DNA from: a virus
DNA length: 21,485 bases
Direction: 5' to 3' (one strand)
Virus record (IMG/VR): IMGVR_UViG_3300017971_000832
Span: 1-21,485 of that record
Shown here: in pieces, positions 7,507-13,822 of the stretch
Position numbering within the stretch: position 1 is the stretch's first letter
How the letters are laid out: every line of letters starts with the position of its first letter
The notes under the pieces: generated by a model
Databases searched by the model: none
Told to the model about the DNA's origin: nothing
The model's input: only the letters and a program-made list of their open reading frames with translations
Made by a program: the position numbers and the translations under genes

Positions 7507-8990
7507 GATCTCCCTCCCAGAAAATTAGCCAGCCTGGTGAACGCGCGCTTCCTGCCGGTGCCCTGGAATTCGATGACGCCCGCTGCTGCGCTGCCCGCGT
7601 GCACGCTCAAAGCCTTGGCCCAGAAATGATCCGCGTGGCCCGTGGCATCGGTCCGCTCCGCGTCATAGCGGAAATGCTTGGTCGTGGTGGCGTATTTCTT
7701 GACGCTGTGCAGCGAATTCCTGATCGTCGCGTCCGCCGCAATGCGGCTGCCGCCGTCCTCGAAATTCTGCTTCAGGCCCACGGCCAGGGCCTCTTTGTTT
7801 TGGGCGGTAAAGGCAATTCCCTCCACCCGCGAGCTCCCGAACCGGTCCTGGGCGCCTTCGGCCAGCTGGGCCCCGATGCCCGTCTCGTCGATACAGGCCC
7901 GCAAAAACTCCGGCCGTCCCAGGATCGCGTGAAGCACCTGCTCCTGCACGAAATAGGGCGTGCGCTTCAGCTCGATCACAGCGGCGCTGTGGAGCACGCG
8001 GTCGATCTCCTGGTCCACCCAGATCACGGAAAGATCTTTCTTGCGCCCGATATCCATGCCCACGTAAAGCTTGCCCACGAATGCCACATTGCGCAGCGCC
8101 TCCGCCGGCGGTTCCGGCCGCACGGTCGTGCGCTTATACTCCTGATAATTCGCCTGGGCCGCCGCGATCAATGCATGTACCCAGGCCGGTTCTTTATGGA
8201 TCTTTACATCCTCTACCGCGCTGATAAGGTCGTGCGTGAGGAATGCGCTCACCTCGTCTGAGGCAACGCACATGTATTCCTCCTCCCAGGCATCGTCGTC
8301 GTTCAGCGCCAGGCGCAGGTCCTCGGGCTCGATCGGCTTCCCCTCTTCGTCCACCAGGGCCAGGCCCATCATCACGGCCTGGTAAATGTCAACAAAGTGC
8401 TTGGACCAGCCGCCGCGGTCGCCCACATGCTCGAAATCCGGCCCGGTGAAGCGCTGTTTGGTGGGCGCGCCGTAAAAAAGCTCATAAAACTTGTTCGTCT
8501 TGCCTTTGAAGGTGCTGATCACCCGCACCTTGTAGCCGCGGGTCACCGTGGGAAACATGGCCTTCCAGATCTCGCGCGAGTCCCGGTGAAGGGCGAACTC
8601 ATCCAGGATGATGTTGGCCGACCAGCCCCGGGCGGTGTCCGGGTTGGCCGGCAGCCCGATGATCCGGGCGCCGTTGGGTAGCACGATCTCCAGCTGCTTA
8701 TAGGTGATCCCGGAGGGGGCCCAGAATTCCGTCTCGTGCTCTTTAAATACCGCGCCCACGGCCCGGGCGTGGAGCTTGGCCTTGGCCACGGCCTCTTTGC
8801 TTTGCCGCTCGCCGGCCGAGAGGATCACCCAGTCCTCGCCGCTGTCCGCCGCGTCCAGCACTGCCTCCAGGGTGGCCTCAAAGGACTTGCCGCCCTGGCG
8901 CGTCACGACCCCGATTTTGAACCGGGAACTGTCTTCCACCCAGTTGCGCTGATATTCGGCAAGCGGTACCGCGGCATTAGCGGAGCCCAT
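7503..8990 (-). CDS. terminase large subunit (Mu gp28-like)
   Basis: This encodes 495 residues. ATPase: Walker A-like TRQGGKS at residues 30-36 and Walker B IILDEF with D130-E131, followed by STFKGKTNKFYE (coupling motif region, about 159-170). Nuclease (RNase H-like) half: YVGMDIGRKKDL with D313, ACIDETG with D368, and TGHADHFWAKAL with D454, the three acidic positions expected for terminase nucleases. It would cut the replicated phage DNA and drive it into the prohead through the portal. It overlaps the small subunit by 14 bp at its start and the portal by four bases at its end. Confidence 0.95.
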   Translation of the reverse strand: MGSANAAVPLAEYQRNWVEDSSRFKIGVVTRQGGKSFEATLEAVLDAADSGEDWVILSAGERQSKEAVAKAKLHARAVGAVFKEHETEFWAPSGITYKQLEIVLPNGARIIGLPANPDTARGWSANIILDEFALHRDSREIWKAMFPTVTRGYKVRVISTFKGKTNKFYELFYGAPTKQRFTGPDFEHVGDRGGWSKHFVDIYQAVMMGLALVDEEGKPIEPEDLRLALNDDDAWEEEYMCVASDEVSAFLTHDLISAVEDVKIHKEPAWVHALIAAAQANYQEYKRTTVRPEPPAEALRNVAFVGKLYVGMDIGRKKDLSVIWVDQEIDRVLHSAAVIELKRTPYFVQEQVLHAILGRPEFLRACIDETGIGAQLAEGAQDRFGSSRVEGIAFTAQNKEALAVGLKQNFEDGGSRIAADATIRNSLHSVKKYATTTKHFRYDAERTDATGHADHFWAKALSVHAGSAAAGVIEFQGTGRKRAFTRLANFLGGRS

Positions 8991-9366
8991 AGATCTCCTT
9001 CCTGATGAAATTCAAAAGCTCGTCCTTGGTCATGGGCTTGTCCGGAATCTCCGGCTCCCCGGCCTTTTTGCCCGCGCCGTCCAGGAGCTTCTCCAGGGCG
9101 ATCACCGGGTACACGTCCTGCGGGTTGAGCGTGTCTATGGCTCTGTCCAGCATTTTATTTCTGAGATCCGTTAGGGTAGCCCGCAAGGATTGTTTATCCT
9201 GCCGATATTCCCGCCGGCGCTTGAACCAGTCCTCCTTGCTCGACCACCGCTTGAGCGACTGGATCGAGATGCCGGTCTCCTGCGCCACCTGCTCCAGGGT
9301 GAGCCCGTCGATCACGTAGAGTTCCTCGGCCTTTTCCCGCAGCTCGTATGATATCGCCTCAACCAT
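8977..9366 (-). CDS. terminase small subunit-like protein (Mu gp27/DUF1804 type)
   Basis: This encodes 129 residues. The N-terminus (AEELYVIDGLTLEQVAQETGI ... LKRWSSKEDWFKRRREYRQ split across residues 12-55) is a helix-turn-helix of the kind that small terminases use to bind the packaging site. The rest is helical (NKMLDRAIDTLNPQD, ALEKLLDGAGKKA, ELLNFIRKEIYGL). It directly precedes and overlaps the large subunit, which supports the assignment. Its start is unusual: a good AAAGGTGAG lies 16 bases before the ATG, with GAGCGAAGCGAGC between, so translation may begin differently or the spacer may have grown; no closer Shine-Dalgarno is seen. Confidence 0.87.
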   Translation of the reverse strand: MVEAISYELREKAEELYVIDGLTLEQVAQETGISIQSLKRWSSKEDWFKRRREYRQDKQSLRATLTDLRNKMLDRAIDTLNPQDVYPVIALEKLLDGAGKKAGEPEIPDKPMTKDELLNFIRKEIYGLR

Positions 9367-9397
9367 GCAATGCTCGCTTCGCTCACCTTTCGTTACA

Positions 9398-9477
9398 TGG
9401 TCAAATCGAGAATTGTTAAATCGTAACTATGTGACGATTTAACTATTTAACTATTCTCTATTTAACTATTCGACTAT
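9398..9477. repeat. intercistronic octad array with strand switch (array C)
   Basis: Mostly 8-bp units: on the plus strand TTTAACTA, TTTAACTA, a 7-bp TTCTCTA, TTTAACTA and TTCGACTA (9438-9477), and the opposite sense units TGGTCAAA, TCGAGAA, TTGTTAAA at 9398-9420. The two halves align as inverted copies over 23 bases with 4 mismatches, so a long imperfect hairpin can form. The array starts at the TAG stop of the upstream gene, which is itself part of a repeat unit. Confidence 0.85.
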
Positions 9478-9731
9478 CCTCTCCCCAGCGCCTTCCTGAT
9501 ATTCCTGATGTCGCCCAGCTTCTCCAACAGCTGCATGTACAGGCTCCAGAGCTCGCTCATGGTCTCCAGGGCCGCCTCGATATTGAGCTCTTCGATAGGC
9601 TCGAAGGGGTCCAGATGATCGCGCACGCTGCCGCGCAATGTCTCGCACCTGAGCCGCAAGCTCCGGGCCTCCCGCTCCTTTTCGCTCAGCAGCCCCTCGT
9701 GCCGCAGCCGCTCTTGTCTCAATTCGCTCAT
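9474..9731 (-). CDS. small charged coiled-coil protein (Mu gp26-position)
   Basis: This encodes 85 residues with a good GGGAGG leader. It is strongly helical and charged (LRQERLRHEGLLSEKEREAR, residues about 4-23) followed by LNIEAALETMSELWSLYMQLLEKLGDI, so a coiled coil is likely. No signal peptide or membrane segment is visible. It follows the 107-residue membrane protein by one base and precedes the terminase genes, where Mu carries gp25-gp26. I do not recognise a function; an assembly or lysis accessory role would fit. The stop codon TAG lies inside a repeat unit of array C. Confidence 0.75.
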   Translation of the reverse strand: MSELRQERLRHEGLLSEKEREARSLRLRCETLRGSVRDHLDPFEPIEELNIEAALETMSELWSLYMQLLEKLGDIRNIRKALGRG

Positions 9732-9732
9732 G

Positions 9733-10056
9733 TCAGCCTCCCTGCTTCCCTTTCGCCTGTTTCTCCAGCCTGACCTGGGGGCAATACTGGTTGGTGTTGA
9801 TGGCGTCCACCAGCTTGGTCATTACCTGCGTGTTCATGATCACCACGTCCTTGAGGTCGCCGGCGAGGCGGTCGTAGCTCTCCACCAGCTTGACATTGCT
9901 GGCATACATCTTGCGCTGCTCGTCCATGTCGGATTTATACTGCGCCAGCATCTTCCGGAAATTCTTGCTGTCGAAATACCACATCACGCCGACGAACCCG
10001 GCGAACCCGAAGGCCCTCACGATCTCGATCAGCCAGGTGGCGCTGATGGAATCCAT
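9733..10056 (-). CDS. membrane-anchored coiled-coil protein (DUF2730/Mu gp25-position; i-spanin-like topology)
   Basis: This encodes 107 residues. A single hydrophobic segment near residues 7-26 (TWLIEIVRAFGFAGFVGVMW) is followed by a charged helical segment (KNFRKMLAQYKSDMDEQRKM) and a heptad-like LVESYDRLAGDLKDVVIMN. N-terminal membrane anchor plus coiled coil is the topology of inner-membrane spanins and of the small proteins that precede the terminase in Mu-like phages. RBS AAGGTGAT precedes the ATG. It lies 9 bases after the exported 134-residue protein. The spanin reading is inference; a lipoprotein partner candidate is at 10878-11531. Confidence 0.75.
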   Translation of the reverse strand: MDSISATWLIEIVRAFGFAGFVGVMWYFDSKNFRKMLAQYKSDMDEQRKMYASNVKLVESYDRLAGDLKDVVIMNTQVMTKLVDAINTNQYCPQVRLEKQAKGKQGG

Positions 10057-10065
10057 ACGATCACC

Positions 10066-10470
10066 TTATAGCCCCAGCCCGCTCGGCGAGGATGGAGAAG
10101 AAACAGCCGCCGGCAGGCGGTCCACCGGGGGGCTGTAGGGCTCCCGCGTATAGGCGACGCTGTTCGATGGATCGGATTCGCCTGTTTCGTTGTAGGCCGT
10201 GGCGATAAATGTATATTCCACTCCCGGCATCAGATTGAGCGTGGCGTCGATATTGCCATAGACAATAACGCCGTCCGCCCGCACCAGATTTTCTTTGGCT
10301 ACGGTCTTGTTGTACTGCTCCGTCCCATCAGTGAAATAGATCGTATATCCAATGATGATATCCCACTCCGCGCCAGGATCATCCCAGTACAGATCGGCCG
10401 CCAATACCAGCGCCGGCAGCATCAGGGCCGCCAGGCCCAGCCCGAGCGCAAAACACAATGATCGTTTCAT
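10066..10470 (-). CDS. exported protein with fibronectin type III-like domain
   Basis: The start is the ATG at 10470, with AAAGGAG well placed before it; upstream in-frame starts (to 10596) lack a signal and cross repeat array B. The 134-residue product has a clear signal peptide (MKRSLCFALGLGLAALMLPA, with VLA-AD cleavage near residue 24). Residues about 28-110 have beta-strand texture with IIGYTIYFTDGTEQY, ATLNLMPGVEYTFIATAYN and TGESDPSNSVAYT, a typical Fn3 pattern (YTFIATAYNETGES). The C-terminus is Pro/Ser-rich. Exported Fn3 proteins are common in the lysis/accessory zones of prophages; a surface or envelope role is inferred, and no enzyme motif is visible. Confidence 0.8.
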   Translation of the reverse strand: MKRSLCFALGLGLAALMLPALVLAADLYWDDPGAEWDIIIGYTIYFTDGTEQYNKTVAKENLVRADGVIVYGNIDATLNLMPGVEYTFIATAYNETGESDPSNSVAYTREPYSPPVDRLPAAVSSPSSPSGLGL

Positions 10471-10512
10471 GCTGCTCTCCTTTTCCATCACACGTGCGTT
10501 GTTTATTGCATT

Positions 10513-10547
10513 GACAACCAACAACCAACGACTGACAACTAACAAAT
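10513..10547. repeat. intercistronic heptad array (array B)
   Basis: Five 7-bp units on the plus strand: GACAACC, AACAACC, AACGACT, GACAACT, AACAAAT. They share the AAC-rich heptad theme of array A (AACCGAC, AACCAAC). The array lies directly after the stop of the 53-residue gene at 10550 and upstream of the Fn3 gene leader. Confidence 0.8.
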
Positions 10548-10549
10548 TC

Positions 10550-10711
10550 TCATACGTCAGGAATATCCGCCGGGTCCATCTGCTCGACTTTGGCACGGGT
10601 ATCCGCGCTGATCCGCTCGATTTCCTCTGCCGAGAGCCCGCGCCGGCGGGCCTCGATGAACGCGGTCATCAGCAGGGCCTTGATGATTTCCGCGGCGATT
10701 GCTTTTTCCAT
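10550..10711 (-). CDS. small helical protein, 53 aa (too short for standard ORF cut-offs)
   Basis: The ATG at 10711 follows GGAGGATATC, an excellent leader. The product is MEKAIAAEIIKALLMTAF followed by IEARRRGLSAEEIERISADT and a short acidic end DPADIPDV. It is helical and charged, with no obvious metal or catalytic motif. Its start overlaps the end of the 69-residue membrane protein by 42 bp, in a different frame, a normal arrangement in this cassette. I do not recognise a family. A competing frame at 10557-10748 gives an Arg/Gly-rich sequence without a good leader and is rejected. Confidence 0.75.
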   Translation of the reverse strand: MEKAIAAEIIKALLMTAFIEARRRGLSAEEIERISADTRAKVEQMDPADIPDV

Positions 10712-10878
10712 GATATCCTCCAGAAATTATAAGACGCATATCCTCCAAACCACGCGCCGGTGATCCATAGGCCTATTGGATTCCTGGAAATCGCCAGGGC
10801 CGGCAGAATATATAATGCCCATCCGTCATCCAGGAATGATCCGCATTGCCACCGATCGCGTTTTAGGAGTCGCCTCAT
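10669..10878 (-). CDS. small membrane protein, 69 aa
   Basis: The ATG at 10878 shares a base with the upstream stop (TAATG), so translation is coupled to the holin-like/lipoprotein gene. The 69 residues begin basic (MRRLLKRDRWQC), continue with two hydrophobic stretches (GWALYILPALAI near 19-30 and PIGLWITGAWFGGYASYNF near 34-52) and end basic (WKKQSPRKSSRPC). Two short transmembrane segments with positive ends fit a holin-type or holin-assisting protein in the lysis cassette. The 3' part overlaps the next small gene by 42 bp. Function is inferred from context and topology. Confidence 0.7.
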   Translation of the reverse strand: MRRLLKRDRWQCGSFLDDGWALYILPALAISRNPIGLWITGAWFGGYASYNFWRISWKKQSPRKSSRPC

Positions 10879-11531
10879 TACAACGTCGCCAGCCGGTTGA
10901 TCAAATTCAGAATCTTGGTTTCCAGATCCGCCGGCGGTGTCAGCCCTCCCTTGACGTAATCATCGTAGGCGAGGATCAAGGGATGCACCTTGGTTAGAAG
11001 GTCCTTTTTCGCCCGGACGATCTCTTTCTGGCCCTCCGTCAAATCCGGCCTTTGGGCCATCGAAAGCGTGTCCTCATACTGGGCGCCGTAGAAATCCATG
11101 AAAAACAAAGATTTCTCCACCGGGCCGCGCTCGCCCCAGGGCTTGATATTCTTGAAGAGCGAGCATCCGGTTACGCATCCCGCGCTCAGTACCGCCAGGG
11201 CCACCAGGATGATACTGATATTGTAAAGCTTGCTCGGAATTGTGGGCTTTGCCTGTGCCTTGCCCTTGGTATTCCGCACCTTGGCCTGGAACTCATAGAG
11301 CCCCACCGCGGCCGCCCCGGCCATGAACCCGGCCAGAAGATACTCGATGATCACTTTCGCGGTCATATCCACCCCGGCGTAGATCATACCCACCGCTCCC
11401 AGGGCGGTGCCGCAGCCCACGGCGATCAGCGGCTTGGCCCGGGCGGGCATGCTGGGCAGGACATGATATACCAGGGCCAGCACTACCGCGAGCAGCGCCG
11501 GCAGCGTAAAATTACCAATGGTGATTTCCAT
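10878..11531 (-). CDS. holin-like membrane domain fused to a lipobox-bearing domain
   Basis: This encodes 217 residues. Residues about 8-82 have three hydrophobic segments (LPALLAVVLALVYHVL; PLIAVGCGTALGAVGMIYAG; VIIEYLLAGFMAGAAAVGLY), like a small phage holin. A Lys-rich linker follows (RNTKGKAQAKPTIPSK). Residues about 104-123 are a fourth hydrophobic stretch ending in VTGC (C123), which matches a lipobox, and the remaining 94 residues (NIKPWGERGPVEKS, then LDFYGAQYE-type helices) are charged and helical. It reads as a holin plus a lipoprotein that is normally a separate gene; no internal in-frame ATG is present at the junction. It lies downstream of the amidase and the 152-residue gene, in the lysis cassette. 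The fusion reading is inference. Confidence 0.72.
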   Translation of the reverse strand: MEITIGNFTLPALLAVVLALVYHVLPSMPARAKPLIAVGCGTALGAVGMIYAGVDMTAKVIIEYLLAGFMAGAAAVGLYEFQAKVRNTKGKAQAKPTIPSKLYNISIILVALAVLSAGCVTGCSLFKNIKPWGERGPVEKSLFFMDFYGAQYEDTLSMAQRPDLTEGQKEIVRAKKDLLTKVHPLILAYDDYVKGGLTPPADLETKILNLINRLATL

Positions 11532-11540
11532 GATTGCCTC

Positions 11541-11999
11541 CTAAATTGTTATTGCATGTTTGACAGCCGAACCCGTTCCGAAACCGAGCTGGTCAAGATA
11601 TGCCTTTGCCTCTTCATTCGTGACCCGTGTCGGAATGCCGTCAGTGTAAATCCACCACTCTATCGGGTCCTTGGTTCGATCCGTAAGCACATGCATTTCC
11701 AGTGTTTCGCAGTTCACAATCAAAGCGTAATCGGCGGCTATCTGCTGTTGGGTTTTATAAAAAAAACAAAGGCAGTACGTGCCTTCTGGCGCAATGGGGA
11801 TAATCGAGATATAAAGATCGTGGAAGAGATCGGGTACGCCAGCAGGATAAACGATTGATATCTTCTCGCCGGTGCTTTGGCGCTCGAGCTCGACTGCATA
11901 ATAAGGCTTGCTCAAGAAACATGCCCCCCCCCAAAGAATCATCGTCACCAGCGCAATCCAGACTATTGCGGAAATTCCTGATGTTTTTTGTTTGTTCAT
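11541..11999 (-). CDS. membrane-anchored protein of unknown function with a G9 tract
   Basis: This encodes 152 residues; the start overlaps the amidase stop by four bases (ATGA) and has a strong AGGAGG leader. Residues about 9-28 are hydrophobic (ISAIVWIALVTMILWGGACF), a signal anchor or uncleaved signal. The rest has beta texture (YAVELERQSTGEKISIVYPA, YISIIPIAPEGTYCLCFFY) and a helical end (TNEEAKAYLDQLGF). The base composition is more AT-rich than the neighbours, suggesting a recently acquired accessory gene. A run of nine G (11924-11932) spans codons 23-26 at the end of the membrane segment. I do not recognise the family. Confidence 0.7.
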   Translation of the reverse strand: MNKQKTSGISAIVWIALVTMILWGGACFLSKPYYAVELERQSTGEKISIVYPAGVPDLFHDLYISIIPIAPEGTYCLCFFYKTQQQIAADYALIVNCETLEMHVLTDRTKDPIEWWIYTDGIPTRVTNEEAKAYLDQLGFGTGSAVKHAITI

Positions 12000-12538
12000 A
12001 ACGCCCTCCTGAAGGCCTCTAAATTAAACTGCGCGCCGGGGCAGCTCTTATACGGCGCGTATTCCCGGTGCCCGCACACGCAGATCGCCGGGATCTCGAG
12101 CAGAAGCATGAGCGATTTCACCAGGGCGACGCCCAGATCCCACTGCTCCTGCGGCGGCGCGATCAGGTCGAAATTGCCCATGAAACAGACGCCCACCGAA
12201 TGATGATTCATATGGTGCTCCCGGCAGTGGGCCCCGGTCTCCGGGACCATGCGCCCGGTCAGCACCTCGTAGCGATCGCCGATCAATTCGATGCCGTAAT
12301 GGTAGCCGATGTTCCGCCAGCCCAGCGTCTCCACGTGATAGCGCCTGATGGCATCCCAGGACACCGTCCGCCCGTCCTGGGTAAGGCTGTGGTGGATCAT
12401 GATGTAGCCGGGGAGCTTCACGATGTCTTTCTTGAGCTGCTCTTCCATCTCCGTCAGCTCGTGGTCAAGCTCCCTGACCATATGCCGGGCCACCATGACC
12501 CGGTTCCTCACCAGGTGCGCGAGATTGTGCCGGTCCAT
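11996..12538 (-). CDS. endolysin: N-acetylmuramoyl-L-alanine amidase (amidase_2 / T7-lysozyme type)
   Basis: This encodes 180 residues. It would cleave the amide bond between N-acetylmuramic acid and L-alanine in peptidoglycan. Visible active-site set: MIHHSLT with H49 as first zinc ligand, GYHYGIEL with Y79/Y81 as the catalytic tyrosine region, VCGHRE with H157 as second ligand, and YKSCPG with K164 and C166, the same H-x-K-C arrangement as T7 lysozyme (H122, K128, C130). About 40 extra helical residues precede the domain. There is no signal peptide, so release needs a holin. The gene is followed directly by membrane and lipoprotein-like genes, as in a lysis cassette. Confidence 0.94.
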   Translation of the reverse strand: MDRHNLAHLVRNRVMVARHMVRELDHELTEMEEQLKKDIVKLPGYIMIHHSLTQDGRTVSWDAIRRYHVETLGWRNIGYHYGIELIGDRYEVLTGRMVPETGAHCREHHMNHHSVGVCFMGNFDLIAPPQEQWDLGVALVKSLMLLLEIPAICVCGHREYAPYKSCPGAQFNLEAFRRAL

Positions 12539-12562
12539 TGTATTTCCTCCGGCTAGCCGTGC

Positions 12563-13123
12563 TTACGCCCCATCATCCGCGGCCGAGATCGTGTACGTCA
12601 CCTCCAGGGTGTCGTTGTCTTCCACGGATTTCGAGGCTGAAAACTGGGCCGCGCAGAACAGCGTGCCGCCGCCGGCCGTGTCGCCCTTGGTGTCGGGACC
12701 GGTCCCGCCGCCCACCAGCGCCGCGCCATAGATCGTCTTGGTCGCGTTCATGGTGAAGGTGGCCTTGTTGGCGCTGTTGGTGATGGACTGGCTTGATGCC
12801 GCGGCCTCGTTGTATTCCGGCCTGGTCGCCTCGTCATACGCCGTGCTTTCGGTATAGCCCGGCACGGCGTAGGTGTGCGTGGCCAAAATGGTAGTGTCGG
12901 ATTCAAAAATCGCCACATACCAGGTGGTGATCTGGGTGGCCGCGTGGAACATGATATCCAGGATGGCGTCCAGGCCCTCATTGACCACCAGGTTTTTGAC
13001 CCGCTCCGTCCACTTCACCGTGCCGTCCGGCCGCCGGCAGACGATCTCCCAGTACCCGCCGAGCAGCATGCCGGCCCTGGGGCCGAGCAACGACATGATT
13101 TTTTCCCTGATCCCCTGATTCAT
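12563..13123 (-). CDS. conserved phage tail/fibre-associated protein
   Basis: This encodes 186 residues with leader GGAGGACACT before the ATG. The N-terminal half has a pattern seen in phage proteins annotated as tail-fibre-like: GYWEIVCRRPDGTVKWTERV, KNLVVNEGLDAILDIMF and TTWYVAIFES, followed by a beta-rich second half (ATFTMNATKTIYGAALVGG and NDTLEVTYTISA). No enzyme motif is visible. It sits downstream of an intrinsic terminator and just upstream of the amidase, so it may be transcribed from its own promoter in the AT-rich spacer or by read-through. Function is inferred as structural. Confidence 0.7.
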   Translation of the reverse strand: MNQGIREKIMSLLGPRAGMLLGGYWEIVCRRPDGTVKWTERVKNLVVNEGLDAILDIMFHAATQITTWYVAIFESDTTILATHTYAVPGYTESTAYDEATRPEYNEAAASSQSITNSANKATFTMNATKTIYGAALVGGGTGPDTKGDTAGGGTLFCAAQFSASKSVEDNDTLEVTYTISAADDGA

Positions 13124-13140
13124 AGTGTCCTCCGGTTGCT

Positions 13141-13196
13141 AAAAAAAACGCCCGATCCGTGCGATCGCGCGTTTTCAATCGCATGGATCGGGCGTT
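13141..13196 (-). terminator. strong rho-independent terminator
   Basis: On the minus strand AACGCCCGATCC (pairing arm 13185-13196) and GGATCGGGCGTT (13147-13158) form a 12-bp perfect stem, extended inward by further pairs with one A-C mismatch around a 12-base loop, and the hairpin runs straight into eight T residues (plus-strand A-run at 13141-13148). It would stop transcripts coming from the Com-like and fibre genes before the 12563-13123 gene. On the plus strand no T-run follows. Confidence 0.93.
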
Positions 13197-13198
13197 GA

Positions 13199-13295
13199 GC
13201 GCCCTGCAGCGTACCACAGGGGGACACCCTGGCCACTCGCTCGCTGCCTCCCGGCGCCCTGCAGCGTACCACAGGGGGACACCCTGGCCACTCGC
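13199..13295. repeat. two direct copies of a 42-bp palindrome-rich element
   Basis: Identical 42-bp copies lie at 13199-13240 and 13254-13295 (55-bp period, 13-bp spacer). Each copy contains CCCTG, CAGGG and CCCTG in a row, so two mutually exclusive hairpins are possible (CCCTG-CAGGG and CAGGG-CCCTG). The pair lies between the Com-like gene and the terminator. Confidence 0.95.
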
Positions 13296-13303
13296 CGGTT
13301 ATA

Positions 13304-13465
13304 TTATTTTACATGTTGAGACTTTTTTTTCTCAAAGTCAAGGTTTTTTTCAATATATACGATTTTTTTACATCGGCGGCACCACATCTTGATATATGTT
13401 TTTTCCGGTCTCCAGGCGCCCAGCAGTTTATTGCAGATGGGGCACCGGATCGTGTCTCCCGCCAT
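13304..13465 (-). CDS. com: Com-like small zinc-ribbon protein (53 aa)
   Basis: The ATG at 13465 shares a base with the upstream stop (TGATG), so it is translationally coupled. The 53-residue product begins MAGDTIRCPICNKLLGAW and continues with TYIKMWCRRCKKIVYI, giving C8-x2-C11 and C29-x2-C32. This is very close to the layout of phage Mu Com (IRCKNCNKLL ... IRCPRCKR as I recall it), the zinc protein that activates translation of the mom DNA-modification mRNA. The C-terminus is basic (KKKSQHVK). It is too short for common ORF cut-offs. No mom or DNA methylase gene follows; next come the duplicated 42-bp element and a terminator. The family call is good, the target is unknown. Confidence 0.85.
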   Translation of the reverse strand: MAGDTIRCPICNKLLGAWRPEKTYIKMWCRRCKKIVYIEKNLDFEKKKSQHVK

Positions 13466-13812
13466 CAGCTCACCGCTACCAGGCCGTCCACGATGAATCG
13501 GATCTCGTCATTGAGAGGCAGGTCCGATCCCGCATCCGAATCATACGTGCCCTCCACGGTGAGGATCCGTACGCCCCGGCTGGTTTCGCCGCTTTGGAGC
13601 GCCAGGTCATCCCCGGAGAGGACGATATCTTCCGATGACGATGGGCTGGATACTTCCACGTCCTCGCGCCCGTTGATCACGTCTCCCTGATCGTCGGTCA
13701 GGGTCCAGGTGAGGGTCTTGGGCGCCACCGCCGCGTCATCCTCGTCCGTAAAGCTCGCGGTGATGATATAGGTGGATTTTTCCTTTGCATGAGTGGTTAA
13801 TTCAGTCGTCAT
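13465..13812 (-). CDS. small beta-rich phage protein (115 aa), Ig-like
   Basis: This encodes 115 residues. Most of it looks like a single beta-sandwich: STYIITASFTDEDDAAVAP, KTLTWTLTDDQGDVINGRED, SSEDIVLSGDDLALQSGE and DEIRFIVDGLVAVS. The TWTLTDDQGDVIN-type segment is common in small Ig-like proteins encoded next to phage fibres. It lies between the large fibre-like gene and the Com-like gene, with array D upstream of its start and a TGATG overlap at its end. I infer a structural, fibre-associated role, without a named family. Confidence 0.7.
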   Translation of the reverse strand: MTTELTTHAKEKSTYIITASFTDEDDAAVAPKTLTWTLTDDQGDVINGREDVEVSSPSSSEDIVLSGDDLALQSGETSRGVRILTVEGTYDSDAGSDLPLNDEIRFIVDGLVAVS

Positions 13813-13822
13813 AATCCCTCAT

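Noticed and set aside
7503-8990. DNA methylase or restriction system within the head region
   Set aside because: The DEF and D-x-x-x motifs belong to the terminase ATPase and nuclease; no methylase motif is present.
10557-10748. 63-residue minus-strand frame
   Set aside because: Arg/Gly-rich shadow; the alternative frame 10550-10711 has a far better leader and normal protein texture.
13199-13295. CRISPR array
   Set aside because: Only two copies with a 13-bp spacer and no cas genes; the repeat unit is palindrome-rich and better read as a duplicated regulatory or recombination element.
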